A stretch of DNA of 64,000 nucleotides from Prauserella rugosa. Its GTDB lineage: Bacteria; Actinomycetota; Actinomycetes; Mycobacteriales; Pseudonocardiaceae. Numbering within the stretch: position 1 is the stretch's first letter; every line of letters begins with the position of its first letter. The stretch lies in the NCBI RefSeq assembly GCF_000719975.1, contig NZ_JOIJ01000007.1:248001-312000 (forward strand), read 5' to 3'. A program made the position numbers and the translations under genes. Positions 47,148 to 58,658 of the stretch are shown one piece after another. Below the pieces are notes generated by a model. It was not told where the DNA came from, made no database searches, and worked only from the letters and a program-made list of their open reading frames with translations.

Positions 47148-47987
47148 TCAGACCTGGGGGTCGACGTCCTCGGGGGCGAGCCGCCAGAAGGCCGACACCG
47201 GGCCGATCTTGGCGCCCATCGGGTAGGAGTGGGCGACCGCGCCGGTGACGAACCACTTCGCGAACCTCGCCGCGTCGACCATCGACATGCCGCGCGCGAG
47301 GCCTGCCGTCAACGCCGATGCCATCGCATCGCCCGCACCGTGCGTGTGCGGGGTGTCGAGGCGCGGTGCGGGCAGCTCGACGAACTCGGAGCCGTCGTAG
47401 AGCACGTCGACGCATTCGGTGTCCTGCACCAGATGGCCGCTCTTGACCAGGACGTAGCGCGGTCCCAGGTCGTGCAGCGCGACAGCGGCGTCGCGCATGT
47501 CGGAGCGATCGGTGACCTCGATGCCGGTCAGCAGGCGCACCTCGTCCAGGTTCGGGGTGACGACGGTGGCCCGGGGCAGCAGCCGCTCGCGCAGCGCGGT
47601 CAGGCCGCCGTCGTCGAACAGGGGGTGGCCCGTCATCGACGCCGCGACCGGGTCGACCACGAACGGCACGTCGCGGCCCGCGCCGATGCCCGCGTCGTCA
47701 CAGGCGTCCGCCACCTCCTCGATGATCTCGGCGGAGGCGAGCATCCCCGTCTTGGCCGCGTCGACCCCCATGTCGGAGGCGACCGCGGCGACCTGCCCGG
47801 ACACGATTCGCGCGGGGATGTCGCTGCGGTCGTGCACGCCGAGGGTGTTCTGCACGGTCACCGCCGTCACGGCGACGAGTCCGTGGACGCCGCAGGTGAG
47901 GAACGTGCGCAGGTCGGCCTGGAGACCCGCGGCCCCACCGGAGTCGGAACCGGCGATCGTCAGTGCGGCAGGAGGTCGGGTGGTCAT
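47148..47987 (-). CDS. thiD: Hydroxymethylpyrimidine/phosphomethylpyrimidine kinase ThiD (copy 1)
   Basis: 279 residues from ATG 47987, preceded by GGAGG. PfkB/ribokinase fold: ALTIAGSDSGGAAGLQADLRTF (HMP binding), TAVTVQNTLGVHD, DMGVDAAKTGMLAS, VVTPNLDEVRLLTG and the catalytic TPHTHGAGDAMASALTAGLARG. It phosphorylates hydroxymethylpyrimidine twice. A second very similar copy lies 1.9 kb downstream, so one may have a divergent role. Confidence 0.9.
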   Translation of the reverse strand: MTTRPPAALTIAGSDSGGAAGLQADLRTFLTCGVHGLVAVTAVTVQNTLGVHDRSDIPARIVSGQVAAVASDMGVDAAKTGMLASAEIIEEVADACDDAGIGAGRDVPFVVDPVAASMTGHPLFDDGGLTALRERLLPRATVVTPNLDEVRLLTGIEVTDRSDMRDAAVALHDLGPRYVLVKSGHLVQDTECVDVLYDGSEFVELPAPRLDTPHTHGAGDAMASALTAGLARGMSMVDAARFAKWFVTGAVAHSYPMGAKIGPVSAFWRLAPEDVDPQV

Positions 47988-48120
47988 CCCTCCAGTGTCT
48001 CTGCCGCCTCCGCGACCGGGCCAGTGGGCGTCGGCATGAACACACCACGATGAACTGAGCGTGAACGATCGATTCTCCGTGGTCATGGGCGCTGCCGGCC
48101 GACCATAGGCTGCGAGCACC

Positions 48121-48996
48121 ATGAAAATCGCGGAAACGCTGCAGACGCTCGCATCGGTGCTGGGATCTGGGCAGGGCCTGGTGGCCATGTTGGTCCTGTC
48201 GGTGCTGGCGATCGCGGCTCCGTTCGCGGATCGGTATCTGATCCGCCGCAAACGTCTGGCCTACCGGGTGCTGTACAACTCGAAACTCGGCGTGAGCCCG
48301 GACGTCGACGACGAGGACGTCACCGCCGGTCTTCCGCCGGGTGCCGATCCGGGCATGCGGGAGCTCGCCGACGAGATGAGCCGTATGACGAGCGTCGTCG
48401 TGCGGCTGCGCAACGCGGGGATCGAGGACATCCGCCCCGAGGATCTGCAGGGGCATCCGCTGACGCTCGATTTCGGCGGGCGCGTGATCTGGAACGCGCG
48501 CATCTCCGATCCCAGCGTCGAGAACCACCGGCTCGCGCACAAACGCAGTCTGACCTTCCTGCCCGCCGACGGTGCCGACTCCGAGCCCGCGCAGCAGCCG
48601 TCGGCGAAGCTCGAGGAGGTGCGGAAGAGTTCGCGGCGCAGGTTCCCGTGGAACCGCAGGGCGGAAACAGCCGTCGCGGAGGCGCCGGCCGAGTCCGAAT
48701 ATCCACAGTGGACACGTCTGCAGTTGCGTGGGTTCGCGTTGCAGCGCAAGGAGAAGCTCAAGATCGCGATCGTGCTGCGGGAACCGAGGGATTCGCGGCG
48801 GCACACCAAGGACATCAGCATCCACGGCCAACTGGCGGGCGGCAGGCTCGTGGACGAGCGCGAGCAGACGAGGGTGACGTGGCCGCGTGTGGTCACCACG
48901 GCAGGCGTGCTCCCTGGTGGGCGTGCTGCTGGCCACGCTGCTCGCGAACGCCTCCCGTCCGGCCGCCGATCCCGCGCTGGCCTGCGGCGACGGTGA
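48121..48996 (+). pseudogene. N-terminal part of frameshifted PstS-like membrane protein
   Basis: 291 codons as read. ATG 48121; a membrane helix (GQGLVAMLVLSVLAIAAPF) and a cytoplasmic-type region of about 230 residues (LTLDFGGRVIWNARISDPSV). At VTWPRVVTTAGVL the frame then gives an Arg/Gly-rich tail (PGGRAAGHAARERLPSG) unlike protein. If one C of CCC at 48912-48914 is dropped, reading continues as LVGVLLATLLANASRP, completing a membrane helix and joining the downstream binding domain into one protein of about 569 residues. It is therefore either disrupted, misread in sequencing, or recoded. Confidence 0.65.
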
Positions 48997-49831
48997 GCTG
49001 CGGGTGGTGGGGTCGAGTGCCTTCGCACCCGCGGTCGAGAACATCGCCGACGAATACGAACGTCTCTGCGCGGGCGCGACCGTCACGATCACCCCGACCG
49101 GCAGCAACGCGGGCGTGCTCGAGCTGCTGAACGAGCGGACGGAGGCCGGCACCACGGTCGCCCTCTCCGACGGGCTCGCGCGGCAGGACGCCGACGATCT
49201 GCACGCCACCCCGCTGGCCGTGATCGTCTACACGATGGTGGTCAACGAGTCGGTGGGCGTCGACGAGCTGTCCCTCGAACAGCTGCGCGGCATCTACTCC
49301 GGGCGGTACCGCGACTGGAGCGAGGTGCGCCCAGGCCCTTCGCTGCCGATCCGCATCGTCGGCCGCGGCGGGGAGTCCGGATCCCGCACAACCTTCGAGC
49401 AGAAGGTCCTCGGCCGGCCGGAGGGAGCGCTGACGTCCGACACCTGTGACGGCGCCGACCGCGTCGACGACGCCGACATCGTGCGGTGTGAACGGGGCAG
49501 CGAACGTCAGGTCCTCGAGGAGGTCTCGAGCACGCGCGGGGCGATCGGCTACGTCGACGTCCCCTCGGCCGGTGCCGCCCGCGCCGACGGGCGCGAACTC
49601 TCGGTCGTCGAACTCGACGGGACCTATCCCGACGTCGGCACCGTCCAGGACGGCTATCCGTTCTGGACGATCGAGTACCTCTACACCAAGGGTGATCCCG
49701 ACTCGGCGCCCGTGCAGTCCGGGTTCCTGGAGTACCTGCGCAGCGGAACCGCGCGCGACGAGCTGCACAGCGCGAGGTACGTGCCCTGCCTGCGCAAGGA
49801 CGGCAGGTTGCACGCGCTCTGCCGCTGGTGA
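48887..49831 (+). CDS. PstS-like substrate-binding domain (downstream part of split gene)
   Basis: 315 codons from GTG 48887, overlapping the upstream fragment in another frame. SLVGVLLATLLANA is a hydrophobic segment, followed by a PBP-like domain: LRVVGSSAFAPAVENIADEY (phosphate-binding-type loop VGSSAF), TPTGSNAGVLELLN, VYTMVVNESVGVDELSLEQLRGIYSG, RGGESGSRTTFEQKVLG, and GAIGYVDVPS. The second membrane segment straddles the frame change. It resembles PstS, but with an N-terminal partner domain instead of a lipobox. Ligand (phosphate or other anion) is inferred. Confidence 0.7.
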   Translation: MWSPRQACSLVGVLLATLLANASRPAADPALACGDGELRVVGSSAFAPAVENIADEYERLCAGATVTITPTGSNAGVLELLNERTEAGTTVALSDGLARQDADDLHATPLAVIVYTMVVNESVGVDELSLEQLRGIYSGRYRDWSEVRPGPSLPIRIVGRGGESGSRTTFEQKVLGRPEGALTSDTCDGADRVDDADIVRCERGSERQVLEEVSSTRGAIGYVDVPSAGAARADGRELSVVELDGTYPDVGTVQDGYPFWTIEYLYTKGDPDSAPVQSGFLEYLRSGTARDELHSARYVPCLRKDGRLHALCRW

Positions 49832-49847
49832 CCACCCGCGGCTCGGT

Positions 49848-52285
<2,438 letters not shown>

Positions 52286-52286
52286 T

Positions 52287-52385
52287 CACTCCCTACGCTG
52301 GCATTACCCAGTCAGGTTCGTGCGGTCGGCGACACCGGGTGATTCCCAGTCGCCCTCTCAGCCCGCCAAGGCGCGAGCTCCCGCG
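52287..52385 (-). promoter_or_regulatory. TPP riboswitch (THI box) of thiC-thiD
   Basis: On the minus strand: GGGAGC at the 5' arm, GGCGGGCTGAGAGGGCGACT, then AACCTGACTGGGTAATGCC followed by AGCGTAGGGAGTG. The AGGGAG of the 3' arm is also the Shine-Dalgarno of the TTG start at 52279, mirroring the thiO switch. Confidence 0.95.
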
Positions 52386-52512
52386 TTCGATGTAGTTGTT
52401 CCGACAGCGACGATGCCATCATCGGGCGCCACAAGCAACACCGCGCCCCGCGGCGATCGAGTCACCTGCGGGGCGCGGTGTTCGCTGTGGAAGCGTGTGA
52501 GCGGGGCGGAGC

Positions 52513-53070
52513 TCAGTGCTGTTTCGGCGGTGTCCAGGTGTTGCCGGGGACCGTCCAGTCGTTCTTCTTGATCATCTTCTTCGCGGCGCGCGCGTGCCTG
52601 CCGACCAGCCGGTCGAGGTAGAGGTAGCCGTCGAGATGGTCGGTCTCGTGCTGCAGGCAGCGGGCGAAGTATCCGGTGCCCTCGACCTCGATCGCGTTGC
52701 CGTCGGTGTCGAACCCGGTGACCTTCGCCCACGAGGCGCGCCCGGTCGGGTAGGCCTCGCCGGGAACCGACAGGCAGCCCTCCCAGTCGTCGTCCGGGTC
52801 GGGCATGGTCTCCGGGATCTCGGAGGTCTCCAGCTTGGGGTTGACCACGACGCCCTTGTGCTGGACGCCCTCGTCGTCGTGGCAGTCGTAGACGAACAGC
52901 CGCAGGTCCAGGCCGATCTGGTTGGCGGCGAGGCCCACGCCCTCGGCCGCGTACATCGTCTCGAACATGTCATCGACCAGGGTGCGGAGTTTGTCGTCGT
53001 ACTCCGTCACCTCGCGGGTGGGGTTGTGCAACACGGGGTCACCGGCGATGACGATGGGATGAATGCTCAC
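52513..53070 (-). CDS. def: Peptide deformylase
   Basis: 185 residues from GTG 53070, giving [21 protein letters not shown]; longer upstream reading frame is GC-biased shadow. Motifs: [10 protein letters not shown] (motif 1), EGCLSVPG (motif 2, metal Cys) and QHETDHLDG (motif 3, HExxH-type). It removes the formyl group from nascent N-terminal Met. The [12 protein letters not shown] form is typical of actinobacteria. It is the Rv0429c position, divergent from the DUF3263 gene. Confidence 0.95.
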   Translation of the reverse strand: MSIHPIVIAGDPVLHNPTREVTEYDDKLRTLVDDMFETMYAAEGVGLAANQIGLDLRLFVYDCHDDEGVQHKGVVVNPKLETSEIPETMPDPDDDWEGCLSVPGEAYPTGRASWAKVTGFDTDGNAIEVEGTGYFARCLQHETDHLDGYLYLDRLVGRHARAAKKMIKKNDWTVPGNTWTPPKQH

Positions 53071-53329
53071 CGACCCATTGAAGCAGGATCGCGGAGCGAT
53101 TCCTTGGGGGGTGGTGGCCGGGTGACGGGCGGGCCAGCGCCGCGTCGCGGCTCCGTGGGGGGTTGGCGGTCGGGCGGCGGGCCGGGCTGGTTCCGATGCC
53201 ACTCGACCGGTCTACCCGGCGGGACGCGCCGGGGCCGGGTTCCACCACTCGGGGTGGTCGTGCGTGATCTAATGGCGCCTGCGGAAACCACACGCGTGTT
53301 ATTTCGCCGAGAACGTTGCGAGGAGTCAC

Positions 53330-53662
53330 ATGGACGCCGCGGAGTCGATGGCGGGCAAGGGCAAGCCTGACAAGCCGTCCGCTTCGGCGGAGGGCACCGA
53401 CGACTCCGGTGGGCTGTCCGAGCGCGAACGCGAGGTCCTGGCGTTCGAACGGCAGTGGTGGAAGTACGCCGGCGCGAAGGAACAGGCCATTCGCGAGCTG
53501 TTCGCGATGTCGCCGACGCGCTACTACCAGATTCTGAACCGGCTGATCGACAAGCAGGACGCCATGCGCGCCGACCCGATGCTGGTCAAGCGACTGCGGA
53601 AGGCCAGGGCCTCCCGGCAGCGGGTGCGCGCCGCGCGGCGGTTGGGGATTGAACTGTCATGA
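53330..53662 (+). CDS. DUF3263 protein
   Basis: 110 residues. After a 25-residue low-complexity N-terminus comes LSEREREVLAFERQWWKYAGAKEQAIRELFAMSPTRYYQILNRLI, split here as a DUF3263 helix-turn-helix-like unit: REREVLAFERQWWKYAG, AKEQAIRELFAMSPTRYYQ and ILNRLIDKQDAM. It resembles a small DNA-binding fold. Homologue by position: Rv0430. It overlaps the next gene by four bases (ATGA). Confidence 0.87.
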   Translation: MDAAESMAGKGKPDKPSASAEGTDDSGGLSEREREVLAFERQWWKYAGAKEQAIRELFAMSPTRYYQILNRLIDKQDAMRADPMLVKRLRKARASRQRVRAARRLGIELS

Positions 53663-54399
53663 GCATCTTCGACGGTCTGTCCAGGCCGATGCGCGCCGCG
53701 GGGCTGGGACTGCTCGCCGTCGCCGTCATCGCGGCGGTCATCGGCGGCGTGACGTTGGTGAGCGGCGGCGGGGACGAGGAACCGGCCGCGCAGCAGACGT
53801 CGCAGAACAACCAACCCGACGGCGGCCAGTCCGGTTCCCCGGACGGCACCGACGGGCAGTCGCCAACCTCCGGCAACGGTTCCGGCGACGGCAACGGGAA
53901 CGGCAACGGCAACAGCTCGGGCGACGAGTCCGGCAACGGTTCCGGCAACGGTTCTGACGAGGGCTCCGGCAACGGTTCCGACGGTTCGAACGGTTCCGAC
54001 GGTTCGAACGGCTCCGGCGACTCCGACGGCTCTGGTGGCTCCGGCGACTCGGCCGAGGCAGGCGACGGCTCCGGCGGCGCGACCGACGGCGGCAACAAAC
54101 AGGTCGGCGCCGCCGCGGTGGGCGTGCGGGTCTACAACAACAGCACCGTGTCCGGTCTGGCACACACCGCCGCGGGCGACCTGCGCGGCCGGGGCTGGAA
54201 CGTCGTCGAGGTGGGCAACTACTCGCAGGGCGTCATCCCGTCGAGCACCGTGTACTTCCGGCCCGGCACCGCCGAGGAACCCGCGGCGCGTCAGCTCGCG
54301 GGCCAGCTCGGCATGCGGGTCGAGAAGCGGTTCGACGGCATCGAGGACTCCAGTCCCGGCGTCATCGTGATCGTCACCAAGGACTACGCCGACCGCTGA
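53659..54399 (+). CDS. LytR_C-domain membrane protein, VirR/Rv0431-like
   Basis: 246 residues. Short cytoplasmic N-terminus, membrane helix (AAGLGLLAVAVIAAVIGGVTLV), a 90-residue Gly/Ser/Asn/Asp-rich linker made of repeated GNGSGD-like units, and a C-terminal LytR_C domain (GVRVYNNSTVSGLAHTAAGD, RGWNVVEVGNY, RPGTAEEPAARQLAGQLG). The arrangement def-DUF3263-LytR_C corresponds to Rv0429c-Rv0430-Rv0431, where Rv0431 is VirR, a regulator of envelope vesiculation. Function inferred by synteny. Confidence 0.88.
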   Translation: MSIFDGLSRPMRAAGLGLLAVAVIAAVIGGVTLVSGGGDEEPAAQQTSQNNQPDGGQSGSPDGTDGQSPTSGNGSGDGNGNGNGNSSGDESGNGSGNGSDEGSGNGSDGSNGSDGSNGSGDSDGSGGSGDSAEAGDGSGGATDGGNKQVGAAAVGVRVYNNSTVSGLAHTAAGDLRGRGWNVVEVGNYSQGVIPSSTVYFRPGTAEEPAARQLAGQLGMRVEKRFDGIEDSSPGVIVIVTKDYADR

Positions 54400-54405
54400 G
54401 CCGCT

Positions 54406-54420
54406 CGGGCCACCGGCCCG
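54406..54420. terminator. Short hairpin between convergent genes
   Basis: CGGGCC (54406-54411) and GGCCCG (54415-54420) pair with a 3-base loop, in the 58-base gap between the VirR-like gene and the convergent AAA ATPase. Probable shared terminator. Confidence 0.4.
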
Positions 54421-54457
54421 GCTCGGCAGGCAGGGCGCACGCCGGGCCCGGCGGCCC

Positions 54458-56785
54458 TCACCGGTTTCGCGCGTACGCCTCCAGCTCGGCCAGCTGCGCC
54501 GGGTCCAACGAGGGCTTCACGACCTGCCTCGCCTTGTCCAGATGCGCGGCGGTGACCTCCGTGGCCTCCAGCGACTCCCGCATCGCCGTGAGCGCGGCCT
54601 CACGGATCAACGCCGAACAGTCCGCGGCCGAGTAGCGCTCCAACGACCGGGCGAGTTCGTCCAGGTCGACGTCACCGGCCAGCGGGGTGTTCTTCGCCGC
54701 CGACCGGAGGATGTCGGCGCGGGCCTCCTCGGTGGGCGGCGGCACGTAGATCTGCCGTTCCAGCCTTCCGGGGCGCAGCAACGCGGGGTCGACCAGCTCG
54801 GGCCGGTTCGTGGCGCCCAGCACCACCACGTCCCGCAACGGTTCGACCCCGTCGAGTTCGGTCAGCAACGCCGCCACGACCCGGTCGGACACCCCGGAAT
54901 CGCTCGACGCGCCGCGCCGAGGGGCGAGTGCGTCGACCTCGTCGAGGAAGATCAACGACGGGGCCGCCTCGGCCGCGCGGTGGAACAGCTCGCGCACCGC
55001 CCGTTCGGACTCGCCGACGAACTTGTCCATCAGCTCGGCACCCTTGACCGCGAACACGTTCAGCGCGCCCTCACCTGCGAGCGCACGCACGAGGAACGTC
55101 TTGCCGTTGCCGGGCGGGCCGTACAGGAGCACACCCCGCGGCGGTGCCACGCCGAGACGCGCGAAGGAGTCGGGGTAGCGCAGCGGCCACAGCACCGCCT
55201 CGGTGAGCGACTGCTTGATGTCGCCCATGCCGCCGACGTCGTCGAGCGTCAGCCCGCCCGTGGCGAGCGTGTCCGATTCGGACATCGAGAGTGGGCGGAC
55301 CGACGTCAGTGCGTCGAGCAGGTCCTGGTGGGCGATGCGGGGTTCGGTCTCCCCACCCTCGTCGCGTTGGCGCAGCGCGGCGCGGACCGCCGCGTCGCGG
55401 CGCAGGGCGAGCAGATCGGCAGCGACCCAACCCGGCGTACGCTCGGCGATCCCGGCGAAGTCCACATCGGATTCCACCGGGATGTCGCGCATCAGGATGC
55501 GCAGCAGTTCGGTTCGGACACTCGCATCCGGTTGCGCGAGGGTCAGTTCGCGGTCGAGCAGGTCGACCGCGTTCAGCCGCGGATCGACCGCTTCCGGATG
55601 TGCCGTCGTGGCCACGAGCGCGAACCCGGGCCGGGTCAGCGCGGTGCGGAGGCGGTCGAGCAGCACCGTCGCCACCGGCGGCTGGTTCTGCGCGGGCAGG
55701 AGCGCATCGACGTCGGTCAGCAGCAGCACACCCGTCCCGTCCCCGGACGTCGCGGCCTCGACGGCCTGCGCGAGACGGTTCAGCGCGGCGTCCGGTTCGA
55801 GCACCGCGATCGTCGGTGCGGCCAGCGTCACGACGCGTACCTGTTCGGCGTGGGCCACCGAGCGCACGAGCGTGGCCTTGCCGACGCCCTCCGGTCCCGC
55901 CAGCAGCACGCCGAGGCGGGCCGACGTGCCCAGCTTCGCCAGCAGCTCGGGACGGTGGAACGCGAGGTCGAACCACTCCGACAGCGTGCGCGCCGCCGCG
56001 CCGTGTCCGGCGAGCTCGGACACCGGCGGGACGTCGGCCGCGTCGGCCGGTTCGGAGACGGTGATCTCGGCGACGTCCGGTTCGGCCGTCTGCGCCTGCC
56101 GCGTGGCCGGGGCGGTCGACGTGACGGCGTGGCCGGCGCCTGCGTCCACGGGAGCGGCGCCCGCCGCCTCGCCGGCTTCGGCTGCCGCACCCGGCTCGGT
56201 GGACTCCGTGCCGCGCCAGCGCACCACGGTGGACGGTCCGACGACCACCGGAGCGTCGGTGGGTTCGGTGGCCGTGACCGTCAGCAGTTCGGTGGTCCAG
56301 GTCGCACCGATCGCGCGCGAGAGCGTGCCGCGCACGGCGGCCACGTCGGCGCCGGGCGGCGGGGCGAGGTCCTGCGGCAGCAGCGACACGGCGTCGCCGA
56401 CCGTCAGCACCTTGCCCGCGAGCGCCTGCCGCAGGGTCTGGGCGGTGAGCGACATCGTGGCGAGGCGGGATCCCGACACGGTCACCGTTCGCGCCACGGG
56501 CGCCTCGCACGGCGCCACCACCACGTCCGCGCCCTCGGTGACCCCGAGGTTCGACAACGTCAGCTCGTCGGCCAGCAGAACGCCCGGTGCCCCACCGTCG
56601 GTCGAAGGGGCGGCCAGCGCGGCGCTGACGCGCGCACCCGTGAGCCGCACGGCGTCCCAGCCGCGCAGGCCGAGTGCGTCGAACACCTCGGGGTGCAGAC
56701 GGACTACGCCGCGCCGCGAATCGAGCGCGGACGGGGTGTGCCGGACGGTGAGCGTGAGCTGTGCGGAGGACGTCACGGTCGCCAC
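54458..56785 (-). CDS. Double-AAA ATPase (Cdc48/VAT-like)
   Basis: 775 residues from GTG 56785 (GTG 56776 possible). N-terminal VAT-like double-psi domain (1-180), an acidic/Ala linker (190-255), D1 AAA (280-490) and D2 AAA (510-700). D1 is degenerate: Walker A GPEGVGKAT (297-305) has Ala where Ser/Thr should be, and Walker B LLLTDVD (354-360) lacks the catalytic Glu. D2 is complete: GPPGNGKT (556-563), LIFLDEVD (611-618) and arginine fingers in RPGRLER. It corresponds to Rv0435c, last gene of the moeA-psd-pssA operon; substrate unknown. Confidence 0.9.
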   Translation of the reverse strand: MATVTSSAQLTLTVRHTPSALDSRRGVVRLHPEVFDALGLRGWDAVRLTGARVSAALAAPSTDGGAPGVLLADELTLSNLGVTEGADVVVAPCEAPVARTVTVSGSRLATMSLTAQTLRQALAGKVLTVGDAVSLLPQDLAPPPGADVAAVRGTLSRAIGATWTTELLTVTATEPTDAPVVVGPSTVVRWRGTESTEPGAAAEAGEAAGAAPVDAGAGHAVTSTAPATRQAQTAEPDVAEITVSEPADAADVPPVSELAGHGAAARTLSEWFDLAFHRPELLAKLGTSARLGVLLAGPEGVGKATLVRSVAHAEQVRVVTLAAPTIAVLEPDAALNRLAQAVEAATSGDGTGVLLLTDVDALLPAQNQPPVATVLLDRLRTALTRPGFALVATTAHPEAVDPRLNAVDLLDRELTLAQPDASVRTELLRILMRDIPVESDVDFAGIAERTPGWVAADLLALRRDAAVRAALRQRDEGGETEPRIAHQDLLDALTSVRPLSMSESDTLATGGLTLDDVGGMGDIKQSLTEAVLWPLRYPDSFARLGVAPPRGVLLYGPPGNGKTFLVRALAGEGALNVFAVKGAELMDKFVGESERAVRELFHRAAEAAPSLIFLDEVDALAPRRGASSDSGVSDRVVAALLTELDGVEPLRDVVVLGATNRPELVDPALLRPGRLERQIYVPPPTEEARADILRSAAKNTPLAGDVDLDELARSLERYSAADCSALIREAALTAMRESLEATEVTAAHLDKARQVVKPSLDPAQLAELEAYARNR

Positions 56786-56844
56786 TCTATGGGCAGTGGC
56801 GACCGGGCGTGGCGAAGGAGCCGGACACGGTCACCTGCCCTGCG

Positions 56845-57816
56845 TCAGCGTTCGCGCTGGCGCAGGCCGATGCGGCGCCAGCCCCGCTTGCGCGACGAGG
56901 TCCGCGCCGGATCGGCGGGCGGGTAGACGCGGGATACGTGCGAGGAGGCGGGCGCGTTGTCCGAGCGCTGCACCGCCCGCCGTGCGACACCCGCGACCCG
57001 GCGCAGCCGCGGCTTGCGGAGTCCGAGCCTGCGCTGGCCGCGCAGACCGCGGCGGATGGCCCTGCGCTCGTGCCCCGGCACGTCCCACGCCTCCGGATGC
57101 GCGGCCAGCCAGTGGTAGCGGCGCACCGCGTACGGGATGTGCGCCAGGTACAGCACGAGTGCCGTGGCGAGGGAGATCAGCGGGTACTGGATCACCGCGG
57201 CTGCCAGCAGGCCCACTCCGACCAGCAGCGGGGCGACCGCCTTGGCCGGGGCGCGCAGCTTCTTGAGCGACAACGTCGGGATCCGGCTGATCAGCAGTGC
57301 CGCCGTCGCCACCGTCCACAGCACGACGACGAGCTGTGCCGACCACCAGCCGTCGCCGAACTGCAGCGTGAGCATCACCGGCAGCAGCGCCACGAGACCG
57401 CCTGCGGGCGCGGGAACACCGACGAAGAACTCGCCGGCGAACGCGGGCTGGTCCTCGTCGAGCAACGTGTTGAACCGGGCGAGCCGCAGCACCATGCACA
57501 CGGCGAAGATCAACGTGGCGACCCAGCCGAACCGGTCGTCACCCGGCATCCACACGTACAGCACCAGTGCCGGGGCGACACCGAAGGAGATGGCGTCGGA
57601 CAGCGAGTCGAGCTCGGCGCCCATCTTCGACGAGGCGTCGAGCAGCCGCGCGATGCGCCCGTCGAGGCTGTCGAGGATGGCGGCGATGCCGATCGCGCCG
57701 ATGGCGAGCACGTAGTCGCCGGTCAGCGCGAACTGGACGGAGGAAAGGCCCGCGCACAGCGCGAGCACGGTGATGGCGTTCGGCAGCAGCCGCACGCCGG
57801 GCGTGGTGCGGGACAT
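56845..57816 (-). CDS. pssA: CDP-diacylglycerol-serine O-phosphatidyltransferase
   Basis: 323 residues. CDP-alcohol transferase motif (D-G-x2-A-R-x8-G-x3-D-x3-D): DGRIARLLDASSKMGAELDS then LSDA. Several membrane helices (LPNAITVLALCAGLSSVQFAL; WTVATAALLISRIP). A basic C-terminal extension of about 80 residues (RGLRGQRRLGLRKPRLRR) is longer than in mycobacterial homologues. It makes phosphatidylserine for Psd. Six bases after psd. Confidence 0.92.
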   Translation of the reverse strand: MSRTTPGVRLLPNAITVLALCAGLSSVQFALTGDYVLAIGAIGIAAILDSLDGRIARLLDASSKMGAELDSLSDAISFGVAPALVLYVWMPGDDRFGWVATLIFAVCMVLRLARFNTLLDEDQPAFAGEFFVGVPAPAGGLVALLPVMLTLQFGDGWWSAQLVVVLWTVATAALLISRIPTLSLKKLRAPAKAVAPLLVGVGLLAAAVIQYPLISLATALVLYLAHIPYAVRRYHWLAAHPEAWDVPGHERRAIRRGLRGQRRLGLRKPRLRRVAGVARRAVQRSDNAPASSHVSRVYPPADPARTSSRKRGWRRIGLRQRER

Positions 57817-57822
57817 GGCTTC

Positions 57823-58548
57823 TCAGTCCCTCGCAGCGATCGGTGCCGTCTCGGCGATGGCGGTCTCGCCGCCGATGGTGCGCTGACCCTTGCGCACCAG
57901 CACGCGGCTGCCGTGCGGCAGGTACGTGTCCACCCGTGAGCCGAACCGGATGAGCCCGTACGTCCGCCCGACCTGATGGCGCTCACCCTCGCCGACCTGG
58001 CACACGATCCGGCGGGCGACCAGGCCCGCGATCTGTGTGACGACCACGTCGTGGCCTGCGTCGGTGCGCACGAGCAGGGAGTTGCGCTCGTTGTCCTCGC
58101 TGGCCTTGTCGAGGTCGGCGGACAGGAACTTGCCCGGCCGGTAGGCCGCGCGTTCGACGACCCCCGTGACCGGCATGCGCTGCACGTGCACGTCGAACAC
58201 CGACAGGAACACGCTCACGCGGGTGCGCGGCTCGTCGGAAAGGCCGAGCTCCGCGGGAGGGGCGGCCTCCTCGATCAGCGACACCGTGCCGTCGGCGGCG
58301 GCGACCACGAGGTCGGATCGCTCCGGTGGCACCCGCACCGGCTCGCGGAAGAACGCGGCCGTGGCGAGCGTTCCCAGGCCCGCGAGAACACCGAGCGGTG
58401 CGGAGACCTTACGGAGCGCGAGCGTCGCGGCGATCCCGCCGAGCACGAACGGCCTGCCGGCCGGATGCATCGGCGGCAGCGTCTCCCTGGTGATCGCCGC
58501 GGCGTGGCCGAGCGAGTTGGAACCCATGTGCCGTCTTGTCCCGTTCAC
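57823..58548 (-). CDS. psd: Phosphatidylserine decarboxylase proenzyme
   Basis: 241 residues from GTG 58548, with GAGGAG eight bases ahead (ATG 58527 possible). PSD-A type: a hydrophobic N-terminal segment (FVLGGIAATLALRKVSAPLG), FREPVRVPP, FLSVFDVHVQRMPVTG, and the self-cleavage site in IRFGSRVDTYLP, where Ser becomes the pyruvoyl group. It makes phosphatidylethanolamine. Operon moeA-psd-pssA-AAA. Confidence 0.93.
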   Translation of the reverse strand: MNGTRRHMGSNSLGHAAAITRETLPPMHPAGRPFVLGGIAATLALRKVSAPLGVLAGLGTLATAAFFREPVRVPPERSDLVVAAADGTVSLIEEAAPPAELGLSDEPRTRVSVFLSVFDVHVQRMPVTGVVERAAYRPGKFLSADLDKASEDNERNSLLVRTDAGHDVVVTQIAGLVARRIVCQVGEGERHQVGRTYGLIRFGSRVDTYLPHGSRVLVRKGQRTIGGETAIAETAPIAARD

Positions 58549-58658
58549 GTAGGTGGCTCCTCGAACGTGCACACGCTACTCGGCTCGGGTAACGGCCCGG
58601 TCGCCCGCCCGGACCATCGGCCCGCGGTGGCCCCGGGACGTCGCGCCCGCCGACCGGA

